From Acidimicrobiaceae bacterium (GTDB taxonomy: Bacteria; Actinomycetota; Acidimicrobiia; Acidimicrobiales; RAAP-2): a stretch of DNA of 36,061 nt. The notes under the pieces were generated by a model. That model saw only the letters and a program-made list of their open reading frames with translations, was not told where the DNA came from and did no database searches. Position numbers and translations under genes: made by a program. The stretch covers positions 1 to 36,061 of the forward strand of contig CANFJV010000007.1 in NCBI GenBank assembly GCA_947447225.1, written 5' to 3'. The stretch's first letter is position 1, and each line of letters starts with the position of its first letter. Shown piece by piece: positions 1 to 8,986 of the stretch.

Positions 1-1463
1 ACTGCGAAGCGCAACAGCACACACGTGGCAGCCGTTCCGGCCAAGATGATGGCGAGTGAGGGGACCGCTGGCTGCCAGATCTCGTCAACGAAGTAGAGCA
101 ACGGACCCTTTGTGCCAACGCTGTAGCGACGACCAACTGCATAGAGCACGCAGAGGTTGGCCAGCAGCGCACCAACAACGAGCGCGGTACCAAAGAACCG
201 TTCGATTCGAGGAGTGCGGCCCCGAGCTCCAATCATCGCTGCGGCGAAAATTGGAATGCCGACAAAAAGCGGCATGCCGTCTCGGCCCTGCCAGACATAG
301 CCAATCTTTGGTGCTTGGGTCGCCACCAAGATGCACGGGCCAAGAATGGCAAATGTGGTGATGAGCACCAAGATGACCTTGTGCCAGAACCGGCCAACGA
401 GGAGCGCCCACGTGACGAGAACGCCAATCGCCGCATACCAGGCCAAGTAAAACCAGTCCGACAGGCGAAAGGACAACCAGCCAATAATCACGATGCTTTG
501 ATCCATCCAGGTCCGAAGCTTCGTAAAGGAACCACCGAGCAGCATGGAAAAATTCGAATCTTTGAGACTCTCAATCTCTGCACTCGAGTGGGGAACGACT
601 TTGAACGAATCGTGGTTCGAGAGAAAGAAAAGGGCAGCAACGGCCGCCACAAGAAAGCAGCCAAGACCAAGTTGAAAGAATCGTTGCTTGCTGAGCTGCC
701 ACCATTTCTTTGGTGACAGCGAGACCAACAGCACGAGACCAATGATGGCGGTGTTGAGCGGAGACAGACTCCGAGACAACACGAGCACGCTGGCCGAAGC
801 AACAATGGCAACGATGAGCCCACGAGGTGTCGTTTCGCGGTAGTCGGTGACAAGAATCGCCCCAGCGGTCCACAGACAAATTGCAGCGGCAATCTCGAGC
901 CCACTTGGATTGATGATCGAGCCGAGGTAGAGCACTTGAGCCGTCATGGCGATCGCAAGGCCAGCCAGCAAGAAACGTCGCTTGGTGTACAGCAGCACAC
1001 AGGTCACCGCAGCGGCAAGCAGGCCTGCCACGAAGAGGTCGCCAACAATGCGCATGGCATAGAGGCCACCACTGCCCGTATCGAACACAAGTGGCACGCC
1101 AACGGCGTAGTAGTAGAGGGGCGGGTACTCGGCAGAGTGCGTATCGCTACTGACCAGTGGTCCAGGCCCTGGAATCTCTGGCGCACAATCAGCTGGGATC
1201 GTGGGTTCGCCCTTGAAACAGGCGGCATAGGAACCTTGATTCACCCCAATGGCTGCAGCGGGGGGGACAAAGACATGGCGAACAGCCCCGCCGTTTGCGT
1301 AGTGGCTTTGCGCGCCTGGTCGGCCGGCGTCAAGTGCTGCGGCCCAATTGACATGACTCTCTTCATCGGGTGCAGAAAACAGGGGATTGGCAAACGACCA
1401 CGCGGCAAGCAAGGTGAAAAAGGCAAGGAAGGAGACAATGAAGATTCTCCGGCCGCGTTGCAT
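1..1463 (-). CDS. DUF2142 family polytopic membrane protein, C-terminus cut by window edge
   Basis: An open frame runs from an ATG at 1463 to the left edge with no stop: 487 codons are visible and the last residues lie outside the window. The protein begins with a hydrophobic helix (residues 7-25) followed by PDEESHVNW at 32-40, which is the hallmark of DUF2142 (the PDExxH-type motif right after the first membrane segment). Many further membrane segments follow, in the pattern of GT-C-like integral membrane proteins. Known family members sit in surface-polysaccharide and glycosyltransferase clusters, but their reaction is not established. It is transcribed divergently from the GT2 gene at 1625, which supports a role in cell-surface glycan assembly (inference). 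The usual length is about 450-550 residues, so it is probably nearly complete. Confidence 0.85.
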   Translation of the reverse strand, partial: MQRGRRIFIVSFLAFFTLLAAWSFANPLFSAPDEESHVNWAAALDAGRPGAQSHYANGGAVRHVFVPPAAAIGVNQGSYAACFKGEPTIPADCAPEIPGPGPLVSSDTHSAEYPPLYYYAVGVPLVFDTGSGGLYAMRIVGDLFVAGLLAAAVTCVLLYTKRRFLLAGLAIAMTAQVLYLGSIINPSGLEIAAAICLWTAGAILVTDYRETTPRGLIVAIVASASVLVLSRSLSPLNTAIIGLVLLVSLSPKKWWQLSKQRFFQLGLGCFLVAAVAALFFLSNHDSFKVVPHSSAEIESLKDSNFSMLLGGSFTKLRTWMDQSIVIIGWLSFRLSDWFYLAWYAAIGVLVTWALLVGRFWHKVILVLITTFAILGPCILVATQAPKIGYVWQGRDGMPLFVGIPIFAAAMIGARGRTPRIERFFGTALVVGALLANLCVLYAVGRRYSVGTKGPLLYFVDEIWQPAVPSLAIILAGTAATCVLLRFA

Positions 1464-1624
1464 GACAGGAGCCTACCGGTGGGGGTGCACCAACTTGAGG
1501 CGACTGGCCGAAGAATTCACAAAGAGGTGGAGTAGAGATCTCCCCATGTGGGAGTGGCCGCCGGTAGCATGACCACGCAGTCGTTCGCCAGTTCAATACT
1601 GACGCGAGAGAGGAATTGGCCGGA

Positions 1625-3793
1625 GTGTCACAGCACAGCACAGGGCCAAACTCGCCGCAATCGTTCGAGCCGATTCCTCGAGACCGAGATCAACTCGCCA
1701 CGCTTCGTGACGTCATTCGGGTCTACGAAATGTCGTCTGCGGCGCTGCAAAGCGACGCAGCCCAGCAGCAATTGTTTTCCGGCTCACGGCTCTATCCAAT
1801 GGCCATGCTGGTACTGAAGGTCGCCAACCTCTTTGAGCGCTTCTTGAAGCGAATCCTTCGCCGCCGACCAGCGCTGAAGGACCAAGGTGTGGTGCCACTT
1901 GCGCCAACGGCTTCGGTGGCAATGTCAGCCTCTCCTGTCTTGGCTGCCCAACACCGCTCCCTTCCCGCTCGCATCATGCGAGTGTTTGGCCGCGGCATCG
2001 AAGAATTCGTGGCTGCATGCAAGGTCATTGTGCGAGGTCATCCAAGCGTCGCATCGTCAAATGATGAAGAAAAGACTGTCTACGAGCGCTGGTTTGAGCA
2101 CTACGGCACGTTGAGCGATGTCGGTGAGATCCTGCTTCGTCGCCGCCTGCAGCTCATCGAGGCGCCACCGAAGCTCTCAATTGTGATGGCGACCTACAAC
2201 ACCGATCATAAATTCTTAAAAGAAGCAATTTCCTCGGTGCAAGCCCAGGTCTATGAACACTTCGAACTCTTGATTGCCGATGACTGCTCACCTGATGTAC
2301 AGGTGCGATCGATCGTGTCGTCCTTTGCCAAAAAAGATGCTCGAATTCGCTTGATTGAGCGATCGGTGAACGGTGGAATTTCTGCTGCGACCAATGCGGC
2401 CATTGAGCAGGCAACCGGCGAGTGGATCGTCCTCATGGACCATGACGACACGATTGTTCCTCACGCGCTTGCTCGAGTTGCCTTAGCCATTAGTGAGAAT
2501 CCCGACGCCTCGTTTTTCTATTCCGATGAGGACAAGATTGACGAGCAGGGTCGGCCCTTCACGCCGTATTTCAAGTCGGACTTTGATCCGGTCTTGTTGC
2601 TCGGCCAGAACTACTTGTGTCACCTATCGACGGTCCGAGCGTCACTGGTGCATGACCTTGGTGGGTTGCGCTCAGCCTTTGACGGAGCACAAGATTGGGA
2701 CCTGTTCTTGCGGGTTACCGAAACGCTCCGTCGTGACCAGATTGTCCATATTCCGCACATCTTGTATCACTGGCGGAGTCACGATCAGTCCACCTCAAAG
2801 GCCAGTTCAGCCAAACCCTGGGCACTCGAAGCGGGCACTCGTGCCGTGACCGAGGCCTTGGCCCGTCGTGGAGTTGCCGGGACGATTGAGAACGTCAACA
2901 ACACGGGGTTTTGTCGCATTCGCTACGACTTGCCCGAGAACCCACCGCTCGTGTCGATTCTCATTCCAACGAGAGACGGCAAGTTCCTCGAGACGTGTTT
3001 GCGCTCGGTGCTTTCGAAGACGACCTATCCGCATATGGAAGTTGTGGTCATTGACAACGGTTCGGTGAAAAAAGAAACCGAAGCGTTGTTCGCCGAGCTC
3101 GCCGACAAGGTCGTCGTCGTGCGCGATGACAGCCCCTTTAACTACTCAGCCCTCCATAACCGGGCGGTTCCCTCGTGCAAGGGCGAGGTGCTGGTGCTGT
3201 TGAACGATGACACCGAAGTCATTGATGGCGGTTGGCTGAAAGAAATGGTTGCCCTGCTCTTACAGCCTGGCAATGGCGCGGTTGGGGCGAAGCTCCTCTA
3301 CCCAGATGGGCGCATCCAACATGGCGGTGTGGTCCTTGGGCCACTTGGCCTCGCCGACCACGTTGGAAAACTCGAAGAGCGTTCGAGCGACGGCTATTTC
3401 GGCCGCCACCATCTCCCGGCTGAATTCAGTGCCTGCACGGCAGCGTGTTTGGCCGTGCGTCGCTCGACCTGGGAACGCCTTGGTGGCCTTGAAGAGTTCT
3501 TCCAAGTCGCCTGGAACGATATTGATTTCTGCCTTCGCATTCGTGAGTCGGGTGAGTATGTTGCCTACACCCCGCTCGCTGAGCTCATTCACTATGAATC
3601 GGTCTCACGCGGCCTTGATGAGTCCGGCCCTGCGCTAAAGCGCTTTGCGAAGGAAGTGGTGGAAATGCGTGCTCGTTGGCTTGACCGCATTGTGGTGGAT
3701 CCGTATTACAACCCCAACCTCTCGCTCAACCGCCCATTGTGGGAACCCGCGTATCCACCACGGGTAAGTCCGGGCTACACCGGCATCGAATAG
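1625..3793 (+). CDS. Tandem-domain family 2 glycosyltransferase
   Basis: A protein of about 722 residues with two GT2 (GT-A fold) domains. The first starts near residue 183 (LSIVMATYNT, then IADDCSPD and the metal-binding MDHDDT). The second starts near residue 440 (VSILIPTRDG, VVIDNGS, LNDDTEV, and a C-terminal WNDIDFCLR). The N-terminal 180 residues look helical and have no domain I recognise. This arrangement is typical of bacterial enzymes that add sugars, often rhamnose or related residues, to surface polysaccharides; the substrate cannot be read from sequence. I chose GTG 1625 because GAGAGAGGA at 1606-1614 then lies 10 bases upstream; TTG 1616 in the same frame is too close to it. It overlaps the next glycosyltransferase by one base. 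Confidence 0.88.
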   Translation: MSQHSTGPNSPQSFEPIPRDRDQLATLRDVIRVYEMSSAALQSDAAQQQLFSGSRLYPMAMLVLKVANLFERFLKRILRRRPALKDQGVVPLAPTASVAMSASPVLAAQHRSLPARIMRVFGRGIEEFVAACKVIVRGHPSVASSNDEEKTVYERWFEHYGTLSDVGEILLRRRLQLIEAPPKLSIVMATYNTDHKFLKEAISSVQAQVYEHFELLIADDCSPDVQVRSIVSSFAKKDARIRLIERSVNGGISAATNAAIEQATGEWIVLMDHDDTIVPHALARVALAISENPDASFFYSDEDKIDEQGRPFTPYFKSDFDPVLLLGQNYLCHLSTVRASLVHDLGGLRSAFDGAQDWDLFLRVTETLRRDQIVHIPHILYHWRSHDQSTSKASSAKPWALEAGTRAVTEALARRGVAGTIENVNNTGFCRIRYDLPENPPLVSILIPTRDGKFLETCLRSVLSKTTYPHMEVVVIDNGSVKKETEALFAELADKVVVVRDDSPFNYSALHNRAVPSCKGEVLVLLNDDTEVIDGGWLKEMVALLLQPGNGAVGAKLLYPDGRIQHGGVVLGPLGLADHVGKLEERSSDGYFGRHHLPAEFSACTAACLAVRRSTWERLGGLEEFFQVAWNDIDFCLRIRESGEYVAYTPLAELIHYESVSRGLDESGPALKRFAKEVVEMRARWLDRIVVDPYYNPNLSLNRPLWEPAYPPRVSPGYTGIE

Positions 3794-5445
3794 TGAGCCA
3801 TCACGCCGTGCCGGCGCCGCACGACATCACCGACGACTCGCTTGCTGCCGCTCGGGCCCGCTTTGACGGATTTCGTCTTCAGATTTGGCAGTCGACCAGT
3901 GCACAGCGAGGCCACCCATTTCGCACCAAGGTCATTGCTCTTTTGCCAGTCGGCACACGTCGCTTTGCCGTGTTGTCGCGCACGGGATCACTGGTGTTGC
4001 GACTTTTGAGGAAACTTGGCCTTGAGCGCGACGCACTGCAACGGGTTGACCCTCAGTTCTTCCCAACGGGTTTTCAGTTCACGTCCGTAGTTGCCGGCAA
4101 TGATCCTGGACCCACCGTCTTGACGATCACTGCACCAGAGGATCCAACGTCGTGGGAAGCGGCGAACGGGGCACTTTCTGATCTCGACGTCGTGGTGGTC
4201 AACCTGAGTTCGTCAACATTGCAACCCGGTGGGGCAGCGGCCCTTCGTGACAGGCTCTTGTCAACCGGCGCTTCTGTGGTGACCGGTGATGACGTGATCG
4301 TCGGTGAAGGCGGCCAGGTAACTGGTCGGTTCCGGCCGAAGTATGTCGGTGCAGTGGCACTCCTTAGCTACGACGCCGTTGGCGGAGTCGCCTGTTTTGA
4401 TGGACGAGCACTGCAACAAATTGGTGGCTTTTCCACCACGCTTGGCGCGCTCGGGCTCCACGATGCAGTTGCGCGGTTGGTCAAGGCGGGAGGTGCGACG
4501 GCACATGTGGCACGTGTCGTCGCATCCTCACAGCCACGAACCGAACAAACACACCTTGCCCATGCAGCCTGGACCGTTGCGCACCTGTCCGCACTCGGTC
4601 TGCGCGCCAGTGCGAACGTCACCGCCACCGGAGCGATTGCATGGCGAGTGACACCGGACCTGTGGCCAAGTGTCACCATTGTCATACCCACCCGTGATCG
4701 CTTGGACTTGCTTGAGCGATGCCTCAACGGGGTTGAGCAAAGTTCGTATCCGAACTTCTCGGTCGTGATTTGCGACAACGACTCCGTAGAGCCGGCAACA
4801 CTTCGTTACTTGGACAACACCTCGCACACGGTGGTGAAGACTCCAGGACCGTTCAATTACTCCGCCATTGTGAACGCCGGAGTTGCCGAGACGTCATCGG
4901 ACTATGTCGTGACGCTCAACAACGACGTCGAGATCTCCGACGTTGATTGGCTGGAGCAACTCGTCTCGGTGGCACTGCTTCCCGGCGTTGGCATTGTTGG
5001 TTGTGCACTGCGTGAACCAAGTGGTGCGTACCAACATGAGGGCATCGCTATTGCGCCGTATCCGCAGCACCTCCGCCGCGACCTCAACTACATAAGGGTC
5101 GACGAGTTCTTGACCGCAACTCGTGAAGTGGCGGCGGTGACCGGTGCCTGCACCTTGGTGAAGCGCTCGTTATGGGAAGACCTTCGCGGCCTTGATCCAA
5201 CCCTTGCGGTCATTGGCAATGACGTCGATCTCTGCCTCCGAGCCGCAGTTGCCGCGATGGCGACGGTCTATCTCGCCCAACTTCAACTCACCCATGCGGA
5301 GAGCTCATCGAGGGGATCGCTGAATCCGCCAGAAGACATCTTTTCGCTGGTGGCGAGATGGGGACTGTTCGACGACTACGTCGACCCGTGGTTTCCGGAA
5401 GCCTTGCGCATCGTTGCCGACCAGGTCATCTGGTCGCCTCAGTAA
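3793..5445 (+). CDS. Family 2 glycosyltransferase with degenerate N-terminal half
   Basis: A protein of 550 residues if it starts at GTG 3793, which shares its first base with the TAG stop of the preceding gene (TAGTG), suggesting coupled translation. A longer start at 3739 would overlap that gene by 55 bases. The C-terminal half holds a clear GT2 domain: VTIVIPTRDR near residue 295, VVICDNDS, FNYSAIVNAG, the DXD-like LNNDVEI, and IGNDVDLCLR near the end. It resembles the second domain of the upstream protein. The first roughly 280 residues show only weak alternating strand/helix character and include LSSSTLQ and DDVIVGEGG, possibly a decayed first GT2 domain. It likely works with its neighbour on the same glycan; the sugar and acceptor are unknown. 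Confidence 0.85.
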   Translation: MSHHAVPAPHDITDDSLAAARARFDGFRLQIWQSTSAQRGHPFRTKVIALLPVGTRRFAVLSRTGSLVLRLLRKLGLERDALQRVDPQFFPTGFQFTSVVAGNDPGPTVLTITAPEDPTSWEAANGALSDLDVVVVNLSSSTLQPGGAAALRDRLLSTGASVVTGDDVIVGEGGQVTGRFRPKYVGAVALLSYDAVGGVACFDGRALQQIGGFSTTLGALGLHDAVARLVKAGGATAHVARVVASSQPRTEQTHLAHAAWTVAHLSALGLRASANVTATGAIAWRVTPDLWPSVTIVIPTRDRLDLLERCLNGVEQSSYPNFSVVICDNDSVEPATLRYLDNTSHTVVKTPGPFNYSAIVNAGVAETSSDYVVTLNNDVEISDVDWLEQLVSVALLPGVGIVGCALREPSGAYQHEGIAIAPYPQHLRRDLNYIRVDEFLTATREVAAVTGACTLVKRSLWEDLRGLDPTLAVIGNDVDLCLRAAVAAMATVYLAQLQLTHAESSSRGSLNPPEDIFSLVARWGLFDDYVDPWFPEALRIVADQVIWSPQ

Positions 5446-5600
5446 TGCGGCGGTCGCTCGTAGCGCTCGTTGTTGATCTGTTGGGTCAACTCAGCATTGC
5501 GGTTCATGAGTTGAGCAATACGCGCCTTCAGGTCGACGATTTCGGCGTTGAGCGCTGCAATAACGTCCGTCTCAGAACCCTGTTCGTTCGCTCGTTCCAC
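5439..5600 (-). CDS. Small predicted coiled-coil protein (53 aa)
   Basis: An open frame of 53 codons from GTG 5600 to TGA 5439. Upstream in frame there is a TAG, so this GTG is the only start for the full helix. The core (VIAALNAEIVDLKARIAQL and onward) has heptad spacing of Leu, Ile and Val with charged residues between them, which predicts one amphipathic coiled coil, and the tail is polar (NNERYERPPHY). AGGGTGA lies about 7 bases before the start. The 3' end overlaps the convergent glycosyltransferase by 7 bases. The clean heptad pattern argues that it is coding. I do not recognise a named family; it may be a self-associating or scaffold peptide. Confidence 0.6.
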   Translation of the reverse strand: MERANEQGSETDVIAALNAEIVDLKARIAQLMNRNAELTQQINNERYERPPHY

Positions 5601-5701
5601 GGCGTCACCCTAGGCGCAGGACGCTCATGAATGGAGGTCTGGTAAATTCGGACCACGTCGATGGGAAGTTCTCCATTGCCTGCTAGCCACGGAGGCGAAC
5701 G

Positions 5702-7438
5702 ATGTCGAACACGGTGAAGGTGGCCATTGTCGGCTCCGTCGCGTTGGTCCTCATCGTGGCCCTGTTGCTTCGCCTTCGCTATCACGCCCGTGGCGCCGGC
5801 CGCGTTCGTGCGCACCTTCGTGACGCGAACCCCACCGTTCGAATTTCTGCCCTCCACTCCATTGGTGAACTTGGCCTAGTTGAGTTCATTGATGAACTTC
5901 GCCCGCTGCTCCAGACCGAACACGACCCAGCGGTCCTTGATGCCTTGATGGTCGAGATCTTGCTGTCAAAGACCAGCTCGGTAAGCACGCGCAAGTTGGT
6001 TGAACTCCGCTCATGGGCGGTTGAGCGCCAGAACCGAGTCCATGGCGGTCGGCTCCCTGAGCGAAACATTGCTCCAGTTGGAACCCAAACACCAGTGGCC
6101 ACGGTGGCAATACCTCGAGATGAACAAGGACCACTTTTGACGGCGCCAGTGGAAGCACCCGAGCCACTGGGCATGGAAATTGCCGATGTTGACCTCTGGG
6201 CTCCAACCCCAGAACTTCCTCTCCCCGTGTTCAGCGTTCCCGGTGTCATGAGCGACACGCCAGGTGAAACTCAACACGAACAGCTGGAGCCGCAAGCAGC
6301 GTCAAATGAGAGTTCCTCAAACGACCATTCGAGTTCCGACATTGAACTCGACGACGAACTTGTCATTGTAGAAGTAGCGGAAATGCCCGTTGACCTCGAT
6401 GCCGCTTCAGAGGCGGCGGTTGCACTGAGCGTCGCTATGGAGGAGGCGCAACGCGAGGCCTTCGCCATTGAGGCCTCGGCTCGACGGGAAACTGAAGCAG
6501 TTGCACGAGCGGCCGAACATGAAGCGGAAGCCCTAGCAACGAGCGCTCGATTCGATGCAGAGAACCTAGCCAATGAAGCGGAACTGGTCGCTCGGCAACT
6601 CACGGAAGCTGCGGCAGCAGAGGCCGCCGCTCGACTCGAAGAAGCACATCAACTAGTTGCACAAATGAAGCGTGACGCACAGATCGCTGCAGCCGAGATT
6701 CGTGACGTTGCGCAACGTGATGTCGATCTCAAAGCTGCCCTCGATGCCGTTGCACCAGAGCAACTGCTTGAAGAAGCTGAAGCTGAAGCCGATGCGCTTA
6801 TTGAAGCCGCTCGACTCGCAAGCATGGAACTCGTTGAGCGCTCACGTCAAGAAGCCGAAGCACTTATCACTGAGGCCGCCGCCGAGCGCGAGGAGTTACT
6901 GCAGTCGGCGCAGTCGCAAGTGGCAACCGTTGAACACCACGCCGCGACTGAACGTCGAGCGTTACTTGATGCGACCTATGCGCAGTGCTTGGCGCTCATT
7001 GAACAACTCCCCATTGGGGCAAACCTTTCGGCAGATGACGCCCGGGCACTGCTTGAGTCGTGGCGAAGCGGCGCCGGTGAAGGCATCTCGTCGGCTCAAC
7101 CAAGCGTCTCGGTGCCAAGCGAGAACGCTTCAGGTGTGGGGAGCGACCCAGAACACTTCATAGTGATTGTGAAGTCGCCACGTGAGATCGCGAAAGCTGC
7201 AGCCAAAGCTGAAGCCAAAGCCAAGAAGAAGGCCAAGAAGAAAGCAAAGCGAGCGCGTGAACGAGCGAAAGCGCGGGCGGAGAAAGAGCGTCTCGCAGCG
7301 CTGGCCGAACGGGTAGAAGATGAAACTGCTGCTCGAACTGAGGCTCAGCGTGCTGTCGCAGTATCAGAATCGGTGCTTGGGGTCGAGCCCGTTGGTCGCC
7401 TCTCGATTCCTCGACCAAATGACGAGGAGCCTCGCTAA
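5702..7438 (+). CDS. Membrane-anchored HEAT-like / coiled-coil protein of unknown function
   Basis: A protein of 578 residues; the ATG is preceded by GGAGG at 5691-5695. Residues 5-26 form one membrane helix. Residues about 33-115 look like two or three HEAT-type repeats (PTVRISALHSIGELG, DPAVLDALMVEILL). Residues 115-235 are an acidic, proline- and serine-rich linker. Residues about 235-430 are a long Ala/Glu/Arg coiled coil resembling stalk proteins such as ATP synthase b or DivIVA in composition only. A strongly basic stretch near 500-530 (KAKKKAKKKAKRARERAK) follows. The topology predicts a cytoplasmic rod tethered to the membrane. I recognise no family; cell-envelope organisation or nucleic-acid/phospholipid contact through the Lys tail are only guesses. 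The stop overlaps the convergent SRPBCC gene by 4 bases. Confidence 0.75.
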   Translation: MSNTVKVAIVGSVALVLIVALLLRLRYHARGAGRVRAHLRDANPTVRISALHSIGELGLVEFIDELRPLLQTEHDPAVLDALMVEILLSKTSSVSTRKLVELRSWAVERQNRVHGGRLPERNIAPVGTQTPVATVAIPRDEQGPLLTAPVEAPEPLGMEIADVDLWAPTPELPLPVFSVPGVMSDTPGETQHEQLEPQAASNESSSNDHSSSDIELDDELVIVEVAEMPVDLDAASEAAVALSVAMEEAQREAFAIEASARRETEAVARAAEHEAEALATSARFDAENLANEAELVARQLTEAAAAEAAARLEEAHQLVAQMKRDAQIAAAEIRDVAQRDVDLKAALDAVAPEQLLEEAEAEADALIEAARLASMELVERSRQEAEALITEAAAEREELLQSAQSQVATVEHHAATERRALLDATYAQCLALIEQLPIGANLSADDARALLESWRSGAGEGISSAQPSVSVPSENASGVGSDPEHFIVIVKSPREIAKAAAKAEAKAKKKAKKKAKRARERAKARAEKERLAALAERVEDETAARTEAQRAVAVSESVLGVEPVGRLSIPRPNDEEPR

Positions 7439-7989
7439 ACCCCTGGAGGGATCTCTTCGCTCGGCGCCGTTGCCGTGGTGTTGTTCATTTCGCTTGGAGG
7501 CGCTTCGGCTGCTGCAGCATCGACCTCAAGATTGCGAAGCACTAATTCGCCAAAGCGGTCGAGGTTGCGACGCCACAATGCTTTAAAGATTGGCTTGGCG
7601 AAGGTTCCGGTGATTGTCCCACCGAAGTACCAGGGGAAACTCAGGCGCTCTTCCCAGCGAATGACGCAATGGCGCCCATGGTCACCTCGAACCACAAATC
7701 GGCCCGCACCGGTAATGAGACCTTTGTGATGCACCGTCATTTCTCGTTCTTCAATCCACGACGTGATGGTCATGACGTCATTCGTGCGGAACGGTCCAAT
7801 TTTTGTCTTGCACGTGAACGTCGTGCCAACGCCTTCTCGCTGCTCGTCGTGAAAGGTGATGGAGACGGCGTCTTTCATCCACAGCACGTGGCGATCAAGT
7901 TGACGAAGTTCCGCCCACACTGCACTTCGTGGCGCATGGATCGTGTGGGCAATGCGCACACGAGTGAATCCTCCAGAACCTTTACTCAC
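7435..7989 (-). CDS. SRPBCC (START/Bet v1-like) family protein
   Basis: A protein of 184 residues, GTG start at 7989 with GGAGG 7 bases upstream. The start overlaps the stop of the LLM gene (GTGA), so the two form a coupled operon. The N-terminus VRIAHTIHAPRSAVWAELR followed by LDRHVLWMKDAVS is the typical opening of polyketide-cyclase/dehydrase-like SRPBCC domains, which bind hydrophobic ligands in a deep cavity. FRTNDVMTITSWIEERE and the WEERLSF strand fit the remainder of the fold, and a long C-terminal helix (FAKPIFKALWRRNLDRF) follows. Residues after about 155 are a low-complexity Ala/Glu/Pro tail. Its substrate is unknown; the LLM partner suggests oxidation or binding of a lipid-like or aromatic compound (inference). 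Confidence 0.85.
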   Translation of the reverse strand: MSKGSGGFTRVRIAHTIHAPRSAVWAELRQLDRHVLWMKDAVSITFHDEQREGVGTTFTCKTKIGPFRTNDVMTITSWIEEREMTVHHKGLITGAGRFVVRGDHGRHCVIRWEERLSFPWYFGGTITGTFAKPIFKALWRRNLDRFGELVLRNLEVDAAAAEAPPSEMNNTTATAPSEEIPPGV

Positions 7990-8906
7990 CAGCGAACCTC
8001 CGTTAATGGTTGCAACGTTGAAAAATCTGACAATGGCGGTCCGTCATGAAGGTCGAAGAGGACCTGAATGCAGACATGATCGGCACCCGCAGCGCGGTGC
8101 GCCCCTATTCGCTCAGCAATTTCATCTGGACCGCCGCTTACGACAAGGGCTTCGCCAAGTCGTGCACTGCCGCCACGAATGAAGTCGTCATCGCCGAACC
8201 CAAGGCGCCGCCAATTGTTTTTGTAGTTGTCGAGACCGGTGTACATCTGCAAGTGATCTTTCGTGCGACGAGTGATGACCTCTGGGTCGCGGCTGACGAT
8301 GACTGCTTGCTCGACCGCTAAGAACGCGTTCGCCCCAAGGGCTGCTCGAGCAACCGCGGTGTGCTCAGGGGTCACGAGATACGGGAGCGCTCCACTGGTT
8401 TTGGTTGCGGCAAGATCCAGCATCTTTGGACCAAGTGCTGCGAGCACAACGCGAAGCTCGGTGGCCGACTCCCTCGAGAGATTGAGTGCCTCATTCATTT
8501 GGTCGAGGTAGGTCGCCATGGCGGCAACTGGTGGCCCATAGACGTGCTTTCGCATACCTTCTACTGCTGGACGATGACTGACCCCAAGTCCAGCAATGAA
8601 GCGATCATTCGACATCGCCGACAAGGTCTTGGTCGCCGCCGCAGTTGCGTTGGCATCTCGGGCATAGATCGAAGCAATGCCAGTGGCGACGACGAGTTCG
8701 GTGGTGGCGCTTAACAGTGCGCTTCCCGCGGTGAAGGCTTCTCGGCCGAAGGACTCGGGGTACCAGTAGGAATGGAAACCAAGGCCTTCAACGTCGCCGA
8801 TGTAGCGAGCAACATCTGTTGGGGCAACGAGCTCGTGGGCAAAACTCCACAGGCCAACCGTGCCGCGAAGTTTGTCGAACGGTGATGCGGGGGAAACGGG
8901 TGCCAC
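7986..8906 (-). CDS. LLM-class F420-dependent oxidoreductase (TIGR03620/MSMEG_4141-like)
   Basis: A luciferase-like monooxygenase fold protein of 306 residues. I placed the start at GTG 8906 because GAGGAG lies 6 bases upstream and the conserved domain begins a few residues later (FDKLRGTVGLWSF). An upstream in-frame extension to 9068 has no family similarity and would run into the divergent gene. Diagnostic segments are VEGLGFHSYWYPESFGREAF, TGIASIYARDANATAAA and FIAGLGVSHRP, which I recognise as the MSMEG_4141-type subgroup. Such enzymes use reduced coenzyme F420 (sometimes FMN) for hydride transfer; substrates of this subgroup are unassigned. It is followed without gap by the SRPBCC gene and is divergent from a second LLM gene. 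Confidence 0.87.
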   Translation of the reverse strand: MAPVSPASPFDKLRGTVGLWSFAHELVAPTDVARYIGDVEGLGFHSYWYPESFGREAFTAGSALLSATTELVVATGIASIYARDANATAAATKTLSAMSNDRFIAGLGVSHRPAVEGMRKHVYGPPVAAMATYLDQMNEALNLSRESATELRVVLAALGPKMLDLAATKTSGALPYLVTPEHTAVARAALGANAFLAVEQAVIVSRDPEVITRRTKDHLQMYTGLDNYKNNWRRLGFGDDDFIRGGSARLGEALVVSGGPDEIAERIGAHRAAGADHVCIQVLFDLHDGPPLSDFSTLQPLTEVRW

Positions 8907-8986
8907 AACCAACTCCTCGCCTGCTTTGTCTCGTAACCCTACAAGCGCGGACCGTGGAGCCTTGTTGGAACTGGCAACATAGCGAG

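Noticed and set aside
936-1535. Plus-strand open frame of about 200 codons
   Set aside because: It is antisense to the DUF2142 gene, has no family features, and its amino-acid composition is that of a shadow frame.
1540-1554. CTCCC-CATGT-GGGAG inverted repeat in the divergent promoter region
   Set aside because: Five-base arms only; too weak to call an operator.
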